Source: Symsagittifera roscoffensis (lineage: Eukaryota > Xenacoelomorpha > Acoela > Convolutidae). From it: a DNA stretch of 64,000 nt. The notes under the pieces were generated by a model, which was given only the letters and a program-made list of their open reading frames with translations, was not told the origin of the DNA and did not search any database. This document shows, piece after piece, positions 18,084 to 31,249 of the stretch. The stretch is taken from contig NW_026970657.1 in NCBI RefSeq assembly GCF_963678635.1, forward strand, positions 64,001 through 128,000. The letters are read 5' to 3'. Each line of letters begins with the position of its first letter. Position 1 is the first letter of the stretch. The translations under genes were made by a program, and so were the position numbers.

Positions 18084-18707
18084 CTCCCAATTTTTTTAAT
18101 TCACTCATTGATGACAGAGGACAAACACAATTTTGTCAAAATTTAATAACAAATTTATTCGAAAGAGGAGAGAGTCCATGTACAAGAGAATTTCCAGAAA
18201 TAAAAATCAAAAGACAACTTATTGATCACTATTTAAAAGGAATATGTAATATAACACAACAGTACGGAATCTATTCTAGAGAAATCAATTCACCAAATAC
18301 GTTTCATGGTAGATATCTACTTCAAACAGACGACGTATACATAGATTTTTCAAAAGTATTCACTGAATACATAAAAACATACAATATCAAAACTCACAAA
18401 GAACGAATTCAATATTCACTAAAGATGTATTTTCAATAATCTATAGTTATCTATCTATACTAGAAAAAACCGAATCTCAAGGAACTTCACCAGTTCAACT
18501 GTAAGAAATAAAAGTGCAATTTTCTCCGAAATTTTAAAAACAATCCTTGAAAAAGTAGCAAGCAACGAAGTTTCGCAAAAGGTTAAACACGATTTACAAA
18601 AAATCTTAGCTTGGTTTATTATTGATTATTTCTCACATATAATTGATTTAATCTCACAAGCAAGAAAGAAATTTAGACCTCAAAATACAACTGATGAAAC
18701 TGTCTTA

Positions 18708-20188
18708 GCAGAATAGTCAGATTATGTTTGGGACCCTGAATAGTCTCATCAACTATTTCTGATCATAGCAACAGACATTTCACGTCAGGCAATTAGCACA
18801 ATTTCTATTCACAAAGATTACTTTAAAGTATATCCACTCACAATTGACGCAACACTTTTAAACTTCAATTCAATTCTACCCAAGAAAAAATAGTTTAAAC
18901 TCAACCCTCATACAACAAGAAAACATAAATAGAACTCGAAATCTTACTCAACAAGATATTCAAACACCATCTCATTTCGTAGGTGAAGAAATAGTTGAAA
19001 CAATCGCAACAACAGCACAACAAATTACTTCACCAATACATACAAATCTTTCAACTCCAAGACCCAAAAATCCAACATTACCACAGGTAACATTACAATC
19101 TACGGTTAAAACCTCCGTTGTTCAAAAATATACACAAATGGATTATCAAACATTTAGACCCATGACAAAACCAACAAAAAACAAAGAAAATTCACTAGAA
19201 ATAATTTTGCAGAACATAATTATAACTATGTAAATAGATCACAAACAACTAAACCCTCTCGTACAAGCACGCAAAATCACTTATTTTCACAAAGACAAAA
19301 TTTCCAACAAGCATCATCAAACTCAGTAAATTTTAATGAATACCAACAAATTTCACAAGATCAAAATGAAAACCATCCATTTTCTAAACAAAACAAAAAC
19401 AATATACAACAAAACAGAGAAAGACATCAAACAACTTAATATACATCTAATTATTTTTCATCAGATGATGAAGATTATTATAACCAAAGTCATCGACAAT
19501 TTAATCAAAATCAAAGACTACACTCTTACCACGTAAAACATCCAGATGTTTTGGAACCATATACAACACAACAACATATGCGACAACCTAGTCCAATTTT
19601 AGCATCTCAAAATAATAATTTTCATTCACAAAACCCAGCTAGTACACATCCTTATTAAGCAACAAAAATGCCAAATGAAATCCCGCTACCATATTACTTA
19701 CTACAACATGAAATAACAAAGAGTCAACTTACAAATTTTTCATAAATGCCAAATGCGGCAAAATCACTTCAAATGACTTTAAATCCACAAATAATGGGTG
19801 GATCGTCAAAAACTTCAAACAAACCTATAATGGTATTTACCGGCACAGAACCTGAATGTTTTGTAGAAGATTAATTAAATGCAGTCGCAGCAAATCTAAT
19901 CTTAAATAAAGGACCTGAACCAATAAATACACCGCTGCACCAAACAGCGTTAATACAGACCAGATTTGGTGGCACAGCACAAAAATGGTTTTCATTTTAA
20001 CCTATAGATATAAAATCAGATTGGAAAAGATTCATACAAAAATTTTCAAAAATGTTTAATTCTGAAAAAAATAAACAACATGAAAAAGTTTTATGCAATA
20101 AATTTCGTAGACTACCAAACGAAACGATCAAACAATTAGCAGTAAGAATCAAAACACTAGTCCGAAAAGCATATTCACTCAACACTCA
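18708..20188 (+). repeat. 1.48-kb tandem duplication in gag, unit 1
   Basis: The unit from GCAGAATAGTCAG to CACTCA is repeated directly at 20189-21670 with only a few percent differences. Both share disabling stops relative to copy A (for example GAATAG in the first codons), so duplication followed inactivation. The unit length of 1,481 is not a multiple of three. Confidence 0.85.
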
Positions 20189-21670
20189 GCAGAATAGTCA
20201 GATTATGTTTGGGACCCTGAATAGTCTCATCCACTATTTCTGATCATAGCAACAGACATTTCAAGTCAGGCAATAAGCACAGTTTCTATTCACAAAGATT
20301 ACTTTAAAGTATATCCACTCACAATTGACGCAACACCTTTAAACTTCAATTCATTTCTACCCGAAGAAATAATAGTTTAAACTCAACCCTCATACAACAA
20401 GAAAACCTAAATAGAACTCAAAATCTTACTCAACAAGATATTCAAACAACATCTAAATTCGTAGGTGAAGAAATAGTTGAAACAATCGCAACAACAGCAC
20501 AACAAAGTACTTCACCAATACATACAAATCTTACAACTCCAAGACCCAAAAATCCAACATTACCACAGGTAACATTACAATCTAGGGTTAAACCCTCCGT
20601 TGTTCCAAAATATACACATATTGAAAATCAAACATTTAGACCAATGACAAAACCAACAAAAAAACAAAGAACATTCACTAGAAATAATTTTGCAGAACAT
20701 AATTATAACTACGTAAATAGATCACAAACAACTAAACCCTCTCGTACAATCACGCAAAAACACTTATTTTCACAAAGACAAAATTTCCATTAAGCATTAT
20801 CAAACTCAGTAAATTTGAATGAATACCAACAAATTTCACAAGACCAAAGTAAAAACCATCCATTTTCTCAACAAAACAAAAACAATATACAACAAAACAG
20901 AGAAAGACATCAAACAACTTAATATACATCTAATTAGTTTCCATCAGATGATGAAGATTATTATAACCAAAATCATCGACAATTTTATCAAAACCAAAGA
21001 CTACACTCTTACCACGTAAAACAACCAGATGTTTTGGAACCATATACACCACAACAACATATGCGACAACCTAGTCCAATTTTAGCATCTCAAAATAATA
21101 ATTTTCATTCACAAAACCAAGCTAGTACACATCCTTATTAAGCAACAAAAATTCAAAATGAAATCCCGCTACCATATTACTTACTACAACATGAAATAAC
21201 AAAGAGTCAACTTACAAATTTTTCACAAATGCCAAATGCGGCAAAATCACTTCAAATGACTTTAAATCCACACCTAATGGGTGAATCGTCAAAAACTTCA
21301 AACAAGCCTATAATGGTATTTACAGGCACAGGACCTGAATGTTTTGTAGAAGATTAATTAAATGCAGTCGCAGCAAATCTAATCTTAAATATAGGACCTG
21401 AACCAATAAATACACCGCTGCACCAAACAGCGTTAATACAGACCAGATTTGGTGGCGCAGCATAAAAATGGTTTTCCTTTTAACCTATAGATATAAAATC
21501 AGATTGGAAAAGATTCACACAAGAATTTTCAAAAATGTTTAATTCTGAAAGAAATAAACAACATGAAAATGTTTTAATGCAATAAATTTCGTAGACTACC
21601 AAACGAAACGATCAAACAATTAGCAGTAAGAATCAAAACACTAGTCCGAAAAGCATATTCACTCAACACT
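20189..21670 (+). repeat. 1.48-kb tandem duplication in gag, unit 2
   Basis: Second copy of the unit starting at 18708. It is followed by the normal continuation of the capsid region (TGATTATAAAAACAC). Junction microhomology is AGCAG at 20187-20191. Confidence 0.85.
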
Positions 21671-24098
21671 CATGATTATAAAAACACAAAAATTGATGAC
21701 TCTAACACCTCAATTACAAAAAATAGCAATCAAAAAGAGAGCATCACATCCTTCCTCAATTCGAGAACCAGATTTAGGTTTTAGAAAACTAGTTAATAAA
21801 CTAGAACAAGCAGAAATCACTATGAAACTAGAAGAAACAGAAAATCTCAAACTACACACCACTACAACACATATAAATAATATACACAATTCAGATATAA
21901 ATCTATCCGAAAAAATCACTGAAAATTTGAATATATATGAGAAAAACCATAATTCTAAAAGTAAACCATCATTCAAAAAATGGTGTTACTATTGCCAAAG
22001 ATACGGACATAGCAATGCTAAATGCAGACAGAAACAACGAGACAATCAAAATAAATCACAAAAGTACAAAGAACCAAACAAATCATTTTATCAGTACATC
22101 AAAATTTACCAAATAAGAACATTCACAGTAAAAATAGTTCTAAAAAAAAAACTCCCAAACAGTTCAAATTATTCAAGAAACCAATCACCTTATAACTCTT
22201 ACTACAGAGGAAGATCACCAGACCAAAGAAAATCAAGTGATTTTTCACGAAATAGATATAGTCGATCAAATAGTCGGAACAACCAGTATCAAAATAGCTA
22301 TTCACGATCAAATTCAAACCGACCAGAATTTTTCATTTAATAATAATTGCCATTCAAACTCTAGAAATAGACACTATTCAAACGATAGATCAAGAACTTC
22401 ATCGTGCAATAGACATAGAAATTATTCCAACAATAGAAACCACTCAAATAATGGAAATCAACGATATCAAAACAATAGATCAGGAGATTATTCAAACAAC
22501 AGATCGAATTGTCAAATATCGAACTACAACAATTATCAAAATAGATCACGAGATATCTCACAAAATAGGAACTCATACTGTAACAATAAACAGAGAAACT
22601 ACTCTCAACCACCTAATAGAAATAACACACGTTGTCAAGATTCTCAAAACAAGTATAGAAGTAATACACGAAAACATCAGAGACAAATAAATCCAGTAAA
22701 AACAACTGAACAAACAAATTCAGACCCTCCTGGTTTTGATAAAACAGAAACTACTGAAGTACAATTAAATCACATTAATTGTGACTCTACAGACAGTGAA
22801 AGTGATTCGGAAAACACAATTTAAGTCAACATGATAAAAGTTGAAAACGATTGTGAAACCGTTCCATACGAACAACCTTTTCATTAACACATTTACGAAA
22901 ATCAATTGGAATATTAGATAGCAAAACTAATATAAAAGATCAACATACAAGAATGCATAACACCGCTCTAACATTCTTCCAAAATATGAACAAACAACCA
23001 CCATTTTTCCCAAAATTTTACCCCCCGTTCATAAGAAAGAAAGAAAACATCTTAAACCACTCTCAGGATACATTTAAGAGTTCCAGATCAATTAACTCAT
23101 CAATATGACAAAAATCAAAACAGAAAACATCCCTATAAGTCTGACCTTGAATTTAGACGAATTCATAATTTCGTTAAAGTAGCAATTTCATTCATAAAAT
23201 ACATGGAAATCTCAAATTTTGACATTATTTCTCTACTTGTATAAAATAATTCACCATATAAAATAACCCCACATCCAGAACTGCTAGGATATTGTGAAAC
23301 TAACGCAACAACTTCTCCTTAAAAAGAAGTAGCATATAGAATAAATAATATATTACAGCTATTAGATTTAAGTCAATCAACAATTCTTGACAAAGAATTA
23401 TCAATAAGTAATATAATACGCAACGAAAAACGAAATACAGACTCCTTCCCAAAAATACTTTATTTTAAACCAACATTCAAAACATCACACTATACAGATG
23501 AACAACAAATATTCTTGACAATGTTCAGTTTTCAACACTCTCAAAAAACACAGAATGAAATTGAAAAATATGCCGATTTGCTATTGAGATACCCTACAGT
23601 TTATGCCACATCTTAATTCGACGTTGGATAAAAATTCACTATTACATCTACCTTTGAAACCTGACGCAGTTTTCAAAAACAAAGAGCCAGCAAAGTACTA
23701 ATCCATTTACACGAAAAGTTTATAGATTACTTGACATTCTAGAACAAAATGAAATCATATCTCCAGTAAAAAAGAAGAACAGCCAAAAGGAAACACCTTT
23801 ATCAACCCTGTTATTATTCGAGCCAAAGGAGAATCACTAAAAAAAATCTAGACACTAAATATCTCAATTCACTCATTGATGAATCTAAGTGTTAATGGCC
23901 TAATGAACCAATTCAAGTAATTCTAACAAAAACAAACGGTTAATACTTCACAACCGCAGATATGAATAGTGCATATAATCAAATGCCACTGGATGAACAA
24001 TCACGACGATTAACACAATTTGATATCGGAAATCAACAAAACTAATTCAGTAGATTATTCTATGGCATATCCTTAGGACCAGCAGCTTTCTCAGCATT

Positions 24099-24298
24099 NN
24101 NNNNNNNNNNNNNNNNNNNNNNNNNNNNNNNNNNNNNNNNNNNNNNNNNNNNNNNNNNNNNNNNNNNNNNNNNNNNNNNNNNNNNNNNNNNNNNNNNNNN
24201 NNNNNNNNNNNNNNNNNNNNNNNNNNNNNNNNNNNNNNNNNNNNNNNNNNNNNNNNNNNNNNNNNNNNNNNNNNNNNNNNNNNNNNNNNNNNNNNNNN
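24099..24298. other. Assembly gap, 200 Ns
   Basis: Exactly 200 N bases. Compared with copy A about 4.9 kb of element sequence is absent between the two sides (mid RT to late P/S/T-rich frame), so the gap size is probably a placeholder. Confidence 0.95.
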
Positions 24299-24575
24299 AC
24301 AATATAGACAAGATATCAACAAAGATATACAGGAACATAACATCCAAATACTTCAACAAAATAGTCTCACACTAAAATTCGAAATTACAGTAAGACTAAA
24401 TAATATTGTTCGATACCCATTTCCATTAACTCCTCCAAATATTAAAGCTCAATCCTTACCTCCCCCATTTAAAAGTACAGAAATACTATATCAAAACGAT
24501 AGATACTAAAAAGACATCCGATTAATAACTTTTTATAACCCATGATCAGGATTATCATACACATGTGTATTCTAA
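24299..24575 (+). pseudogene. C-terminal remnant of the methionine-free P/S/T-rich frame (copy B)
   Basis: It begins inside the frame at QYRQDINKDIQ and matches copy A to the end, with one stop near 24508. It also contains no methionine. Its terminal TAA (24573-24575) overlaps the Env start at 24563 by 13 nt, the same overlap as in copy A. Confidence 0.65.
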
Positions 24576-26505
24576 AGATATTCACATTTCCACACCTTCT
24601 TTTTCTTGTTTGTTTCCGAACCAACTCAAACACATCCTTCTCCTTGCACAGAACCTCAGGATTTACTAGTAACACACTACAATTGTGAAGAAAACGAACA
24701 AAAAACACTACATAAGTATGCTATAAATCAAATAACACAATGCGAATCCGAACCACAAGCTATAGAAACCACAAATATAAAGCTACGTTATACTCAAAAG
24801 CCCGAGCAACAACACTAACAGGATAAAACTCAGTTCAACATTTTGCGAGAAAAAAGTACATTGTTCACAAGTCTCAAACAGTAATAAAAACAGATTAGAA
24901 CACAAATCTTTCTACCAAAGTAACATCGAATGATTATTACACCTCAGCCCTGAAGATTGTAAAACGAACATCAAGCGGAACTTCAAAAACACCAAAGTCA
25001 TTTACGACTAGATACCAAATTTTCCTTTCATGGAGGACATGGAAGATTAACATATGACCTCCATGATAAAAATTAGATACCACAAATTGGAATAAATAGT
25101 CCCTCAAACTGCGAAGCAAATACAAAAATAAAGGATACCAAGAAATAATGTTTTTCGATTGGAAAATGCAACATGAAAAGAACAACTTACACGTGATTTA
25201 AAAGATGACACAATACTTTATCAAGGAATCAGACTCCCTTGCAAAAACAACCAAGGATACTGCGACCATACAACACGCACACAAGCAACTTTTTTGCAGG
25301 ATAATTACTATCAGGTCTATTATCAGGGTATTATCATATTTATTATTAACAGATCAAATTATATTAACTACGAAGGAAACATTTTATGCTATTACACTTG
25401 TACCAAAAAAGTCACCTTTATATGTTTTTGAAGACAAAAGATTCTATTAAAGAATCCCAATAAGAATCCCAGAATCACAAAAACAAAATACGTTTTGTTG
25501 AAACACTTTCCCGAAGAACTTTTTTTGGGATACAGCAGTCCCATGTGGATCAGAAAACAGCCACAATGTTGTACAACTAAATTCGACGAAGACAAATACT
25601 ACCTACTCACACCATATCCAACAATAATGCAACCATTGGAAAGGTTTTCACCTGAAAGTATTCGGGCTATCGCCCGCAACCCGAATATCGATTTACAATT
25701 GATCGGCATATACTCTAAATCAGACATACAACACCACATTCGTACACAACATTTTCAGGAACTACTTACAAAAATGGACACAATACAACGGCAATCAAAA
25801 GATCAGAATTTACGCAAACTTGCAGAAACAGCAGGATTTTCAGACATTTGCGCACAAGATTACAGCGGATATTTTAAAGATAATAAAGACTACATTTATT
25901 TAAATGGCGAAAAATATCGACCACAGGATATATCACCAATCAATGTTTTTAGTTTTGTAAATCTGAAAAAGGAATTTCTTGCCTTTCTAGGATGGCCCTA
26001 CTACATTTTAGAAAGATTGACTATTTTATATGCAATGTTTATTTTTATCGGTTTTCTTTTCTCTCTATTGAAAGCAATCTATAACACATGCGCAAAACAT
26101 ACACAAGTAAACCGACAAGCAAGCGTAGCACGTATACTTTCGGCAGGATTTTTTGGAATTTTTTTTATATCAAAAAACAAAATACTTTCAGATGCACAAT
26201 TAAAAGAATATATTACAAAAATATCAACTACACCAAACACATATGACGAACCACAACACACTACAAACGCATCACCAACAGCACCACAATTATCAAATTT
26301 ACATCATAATCACCCATTATCACTAGTACCACGAAATTTTAGAAATTTAGCGCTCTTTTATATTACAAATTCAAGACCTAATTATATACAAAGTCCAATT
26401 CACCATATAGTAACACAACAATCTCAAAGTGACGACACATGTGAACAAATAATCGAACAGCCCCATATCACAAATTTTCAATCTCAGAACAATCAATTTG
26501 TTTAA
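24563..26505 (+). pseudogene. env: Env-like glycoprotein remnant with complete C-terminus (copy B)
   Basis: It starts ATG with a hydrophobic signal segment (FPHLLFLVC) and the LLVTHYNCEENE block, then is broken by several frameshifts. The last 336 codons (from 25495) are open and define the C-terminus. A heptad-like stretch (FQELLTKMDTIQRQS) precedes AETAGFSD and GYSGYFK, and a hydrophobic membrane-spanning segment lies at about 26005-26090 (ILYAMFIFIGFLFSLLKAIY). A cytoplasmic tail follows with HTQVNRQASVARIL. The layout is that of a class I or III type viral fusion glycoprotein anchored near its C-terminal third. The exact family is unproven. Confidence 0.75.
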
Positions 26506-26507
26506 AG

Positions 26508-28300
26508 ATGGATCCGCTAAGTTGGATCCCTTCACCGCTCAATTTTCCACCCAGCCAATATCCAAAACCCAATTCCCATCATCCCACTTTTTGCTGTCCT
26601 GTCACCTGAATCTTCCCACATTAACACATCGTCCGGCATGGATTCTGATGCTAACTCAGACATCACAGTTTTTCACACCATCTCCCAGTTCAACAATTCA
26701 GATTTAGAAACCCTTGACGAATATGATAATTTAGAACCCAGCCCATCTACATTTTCTCAACCCCCCTTTCAACCCATCCACTCCCAAGCCTAAAGTGAAT
26801 CCCCCTCTACTCTCTCTCTCATCTTTCCCAAGTGACACCAACATACTCCCCTTTTATGAATGAACGCTCAAACAACAGTTCACCAGATGACATACAGATA
26901 TCATACGAACTAAACAACCAAATAACACTGCAACAACAATTAAAACACCCTCAAAACCTAACCATTCATCAAATATCATCAACCATAACGTCATCAAACC
27001 CAACAACTCCCACACTTTTTTCAAATTACACCCCTTCTTTAGCCCAATCCCCAACATCAACTCAATCATCATCCAGTACTAACCGTGCTTACAGAACTTT
27101 TAAAGGAAAATTTCCCAGTCATCCATTTACCTCCAAACCCGGAATAGCACGAGACTACATAAGTCATCCTGACCATACAAATACTACCAAATATCTTCAA
27201 TTATTTTTACCCTTCTTCCCTCAATATAGATATACTCACTCCGACCCTAACACTGAACAACCCAACTATGTCGATGAGCATGTATTAATCCCGACACTCC
27301 ATTGGACATCATATTATCACTTCTCAAACCCACTTTGTTTACCACTCATTAACACACCGGAAGAAAAATAAAAAATAAAAATGACCTTTTCAGACTAACT
27401 AAAGCATTAACACCTCGACAATTTACACACGTAGGATACAAAAAGTTATTAAAAATGTTCACCACACCCCGAGCTAACGACTCTTCCATCGAACACTACG
27501 ATCATTTTATCATCCGACCTAACCAAGATCAATTCCTCGATGACGACAAGTTCGCTAACCCGCAACTAACCGAAAAAATATTTCCATCCAAACACCTTAC
27601 ATTTTCACGCTCAATTCAATAGATAAGAAACATGATCACATCATTTCAGAAGCACTTTGTGATACTCAAGCTTATGAATCATTTTACGAAAAATTTGAAA
27701 CCTTTTCACTAACTTTCAACTTCCTCACACCCAAAGAACGTGATTTGCATTGTTCACATGACATCATCTTAAGAACTAAACAAACACAAACTTACACTTA
27801 CTATAAGTTTATACAAAATCAATTTGACTTACATACACTATCACGACAACACCATCATAGATATCATTTCATTATATCTAAATACACATCCTCGTTTTTT
27901 CTTAACTTCACATATTGCATTAAGTATACTAACTTTCAAGGCATCCTCCGTAATTATAATCCCATCAACCAGATGTATATATTCTGTCCCCTAACCAGAA
28001 CCTTCAATGTAGAAGAATCCCGACCACTAATTGTCCAGCACGAATACATACAACCTGTCGAAGTTTCAATTTAGAATTTATACACAATACTAAATATAAT
28101 CAGAAGCTTTTTAACCTTCTCCAAAACACACCCTACGAATTTTCTATTGGCACTGAAGAATTAAAAACCATTAGGGCACTCCAATTGCTTTGGCCGCTAC
28201 TTCAAACTAAAAACATCATATGCATGTTAGCAAAACTACTAACCACATCTGATGCCATCCACGATGTTTTCCCCCATGGATTTTTTCCCAATGACTAAAG
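26508..28300 (+). pseudogene. Post-envelope ORF remnant, about 590 codons (copy B)
   Basis: It starts 2 nt after the Env stop (TAA-AG-ATG). It is Pro/Ser/Thr/Asn-rich at the N-terminus (NTSSGMDSDANSDIT), then a long 179-codon open piece (26832-27371), and a C-terminal part with LDKKHD-like, DLHCSHDIILRTKQTQTYTY and FFLNFTYCIKYTN segments, ending PHGFFPND before TAA 28298-28300. Frameshifts near 26560, 26800, 27370-27610 and 28070 break it. Copy C (56162-57963) shows the same protein. I recognise no family. Conservation across two copies indicates it was a true gene of the element. Confidence 0.6.
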
Positions 28301-29459
28301 AAATATGAATTGAATAATTTAAAAACTAACAAAATCGAAATGAAACTAAAACTTCTTTATTAAAGGTTTTTTCTTTTTCTTTAGTCTTCAGATCACGATC
28401 ATCTACAAACAGAAAAACCAAATAAAAGTTAGAAACTTTTCATAATTTATAAACATCTATTAACAAATCGCACTGATTGATGCAGTAAAATTTCTTTCCC
28501 ACAGTAGTAAGTCAATATATAAATTCTTTTCCCTAATGTAGTAAATCTAAGAAACAATGAAAATAGATTAGAAATTTCAATCCCCGCAGAGCAGTAAGTT
28601 TAAAAAACTCAGTGGTAAATTTATACAAATGAAAGCAGTACTAACCTTTCAGAAAGACACTCCTTTCCGTATTTTACTTGCACACAAGTTCTATCCGGAC
28701 TCGCACTGCTCGCCCACGACGAGTTGTTTAAAATAATGAATTTCAAGTTTTAACTTTCACTAATAACTACTCAAACAAGTATTAACAAGTTTCAAACTTT
28801 CTTTTAACCCGGTTGGAAAGGAATCATATAATAATCCAAACTAACCAACGCAGCTTACTAGACACCATAAACCATAAACTAACAGCATGACTGAGAAAAG
28901 AAAACCCACGGTACCCAAACCGGGTTAAACCAGCTTAAGAACTGGATAAATTATTCTTTTGAAGACTACTGATAAATCTAAAAAAGAAAGAATAAAACAG
29001 GAAAAAGTCGAAAGACAAACCCAAACCAAATACTTTGGTTTTTGAGAAAAAGGCACAACCAAAACATCAAAAGGAAAAACCAGTAACGAACACAACATAA
29101 AAGGTTAACACAAAACAGGACTCCACAAAAAACTAGCATGAAATCGTACTCTCACTCCTGGCCTAACCCACCAGAAGACGACGTCCTGAGCATGCTTTAT
29201 AGCCGGCCTAACCCACCGTGCCAGGAACCACGCTTCGTGACCAACTCCCTATTTTTGACAAGAGCTACACAAGGGTGAGTAACTCTTCAAAAATAACAGA
29301 GTTAAATTGAAAGCTTTTGTGAGAAAAACTAATAAAAAGTCGTAATTAAAAACAGAACTAACAAAAATTTACAGAACTAACAAAAATTATCTAGTGCAGT
29401 ACATAGATCACATAGAATCAAGAAGGCGAGCATGAAAGACGACCGACCCCATCACTCTC
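28301..29459 (+). other. Non-coding 3' region of copy B
   Basis: No ORF supported. It is conserved with 57964-59115 in copy C. Notable motifs are ACCCGGTTGGAAAGGAA (about 28809), a repeated GGCCTAACCCACC (about 29160 and 29206) spaced by a GACGTCCTGAGCATGCTTTA block, and scattered runs of adenines. It may hold regulatory or RNA-processing signals. Confidence 0.45.
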
Positions 29460-29489
29460 AAACTAGAGAATGGCTGAACACAACCGATA

Positions 29490-29712
29490 TGCCGCCCATA
29501 ATCACAACTCAAAAGATTTGAAGTACGACTTGACATCGCAGCAAAGGACTTCATTGAATCAGACCAACGACCACCTCGATGTTCAAGATGTACAGATCCG
29601 AGTTACAAGGCATCCCCTCCAAGCTCGAGCTTCACGCCATTCCCAAACAAAATCGAAACACAGTTCTCCACTGAACAAGATTTTGTTGGCGGTCACAGTC
29701 AATGTTGAATGA
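29490..29712 (+). pseudogene. Small 3'-terminal ORF with CxxC motif (copy B)
   Basis: Starts near ATG 29490 and is shifted by a small deletion at about 29514. After that the frame reads VRLDIAAKDFIESDQ, RPPRCSRCTDPSYK and SSFTPFP. Copy C has the same blocks (59141-59300) with its own stop and shift. The shared amino acids with independent damage support a real small gene before the 3' LTR. The CSRC motif could bind metal. Function unknown. Confidence 0.4.
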
Positions 29713-29859
29713 CAAAATGATATCCACGACTCAAGCTTCCTGGAGCTTCCTCCTCCAAGAACGGAGAAAAATGATGATTGCGACATACAAACGAACTTCA
29801 TCCATCCTCCATTACAGATAGATGTCAAAGAACAAAAAACTCTGTAAACTCCGAATGGG

Positions 29860-30238
29860 TGGAACCAGATCCAAACTATAATTTATTATTGGTTATAATT
29901 TATATATTTTATCCCTATAAAGTATTAAAGGCTAACCAATCACACTCCATCAAACTAACAACCCACTTATTTGTAAATGCTGAAATTACTTGTAATTTCA
30001 GCACCAGAGAGATTTGAATTTAAGTTACAACCTAGTTGCTTTCTCCAAGAGACCGAATCGTATCAAAACCAGTATACTCTAGATCTATTGAGACTAAGAG
30101 ATATAAGAGTAAGATTAAGATCGGTATTAGATTAAGAAGTTGCACGAATCTATCCGGCCGAAAATAAGATAGCGTGGCGAGCAAACGGTGTACCCTATCT
30201 GAAATTACTCTATGAGTTAGACCTTAGAACATAACTCA
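29860..30238 (+). repeat. 3' LTR of copy B (379 bp)
   Basis: It runs from TGGAACCAGATCC to ATAACTCA and pairs with 15979-16357. It is preceded by CCGAATGGG, the likely polypurine tract. Confidence 0.9.
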
Positions 30239-30330
30239 GTGGGGTGTCCGCCCAAGGCCCCCCCCCCCTTAAACCCGCCCCTCCAACTAGTCCTTGTTCA
30301 ACTTCCTCTACGATCTAAGTTCGTGTTTTA
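30239..30330. other. GC-rich flank with a C run
   Basis: Short GC-rich stretch containing a run of ten or so C residues. No gene seen. Confidence 0.4.
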
Positions 30331-30477
30331 GAATGCTGTGGTGTGTGCTGAGGCTCCTATGGGCAGCGCTGATAATTCTACCAGCTTTAAGGCGGAGTAT
30401 GTCGCGGGGGATGAGATGACTTGGGAGGATGTGGACTACACAGTGACTTCATCTTGGACTGAGACCTTCGACCAATC
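30331..30477 (+). other. Exon-like segment of a possible host gene
   Basis: An open, comparatively G+C-rich stretch after a TTTTAG acceptor-like site. It encodes GSADNSTSFKAEYVAGDEMT, then WEDVDYTVTSSW and ETFDQS, followed by a GGTCTG donor-like site. It does not start with ATG. No domain recognised. It could be an orphan exon interrupted by the neighbouring retroelement. Confidence 0.3.
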
Positions 30478-30843
30478 GGGTCTGTTGAATAATCTAAAAG
30501 ATCACTCTACTTGTAGTCTTTTTACTAGTTTCGCCCAAAATTGCTACTCTTGTTAAAATATGAAAGCTAATAAAATGAGCAAATCGCTGAAAGCAAAAAA
30601 AAACATAGGTTTTCAATTTAGAAAAAAATATATCAAATGTATATAACAAAACAGGCTCTTCTGTGTCTTGTCAATAGAAGTCATTAGGCTTGAAAATTAA
30701 CTATATTTTATCATTTCAAACTCAGATTCAGAGAGTTTGAATAAGACTTGGTACCCTAAGTGGTACTTGGCTGTTTTCCACCCCCTTCACAGTATGACAT
30801 TCTAGTGTATGGATGCGTTGGTATACTTCAATATAGCCCTTTT
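30478..30843. other. AT-rich intergenic DNA
   Basis: Nothing recognisable here apart from AT-rich sequence leading into R1. Confidence 0.4.
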
Positions 30844-31249
30844 TGTTCCGACTTTCGAGCTTAAATTCGAAAAGATATTTCACCTGTGATCATTTTTGTA
30901 AAGTTATGAGGGTTTAAAGATTGCCATTTTGGCCAATTTGGGACAATTAACGCGCGATATATTTCGCGCTATTAACGCGTAAGCGGAGAGTTAATCCGTC
31001 TTAGAAATTGTTCCAAATTGGTTGAAAGAAGCTTATTTGACATAATTGTTTTGTTACAAGGAGCGAAATCTGTCCTTTTGTACTTAATATGGCGTGTGGG
31101 GTGATGATTTTCATTTAAAAAATTCAATTTTTTAAAAAAAAATTCATTTTGTTTCATTTCATTCAACATCTTAAATGTTATTACTGCTCCATAATTATTA
31201 AAAGGCGGTCGGAACATTCATGGCTTCGCCCTGGTACGAGCAGTCTTGT
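30844..31249 (+). repeat. R1 repeat, copy with internal deletion
   Basis: Begins GTTCCGACTTTCG and ends GAGCAGTCTTGT. It closely matches 38317-38836 but lacks about 120 bp after the first 13 bases. It contains the AATTAACGCGCGATATATTT block with inverted CGCG motifs and the hairpin ATGGCTTCGCCCTG. Confidence 0.8.

Larger units (their letters stand above)
18090..24098 (+). pseudogene. Gag-Pol remnant (copy B)
   Basis: Broken relative of the Gag-Pol of copy A. Its start and first 25 or so codons are lost. The N-terminal Gag region is followed by two tandem copies of the Q/N-rich linker and the first half of the capsid domain. Then come the capsid C-terminal half and zinc knuckle (WCYYCQRYGHSNAKC, about 21983-22025), open as a 222-codon piece at 21672-22340, and the Arg/Asn/Ser-rich basic region. 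A deletion near 22920 joins this to the segment after protease. RT remains up to the YGIS-GPAAFSA block, then the N gap begins. Many stops. Confidence 0.85.
15979..30238 (+). mobile_element. Copy B: decayed and rearranged giant LTR element
   Basis: Bounded by two 379-bp LTRs (15979-16357 and 29860-30238) that differ at roughly 30 sites by eye, so it is an old insertion. All genes carry stops or frameshifts. It has a 1.48-kb tandem duplication in gag, a deletion removing the protease region near 22920, and a 200-N gap (24099-24298) in place of most of RT, RNase H, integrase and the small membrane ORFs. The envelope C-terminus and post-envelope region are the best-kept parts and supply information missing from copy A. 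No matching target duplication is visible (GGAG versus GTGG). Confidence 0.88.

Noticed and set aside
24047-24359. Two ORFs spanning the run of N bases
   Set aside because: They exist only because unknown bases are read as open sequence.
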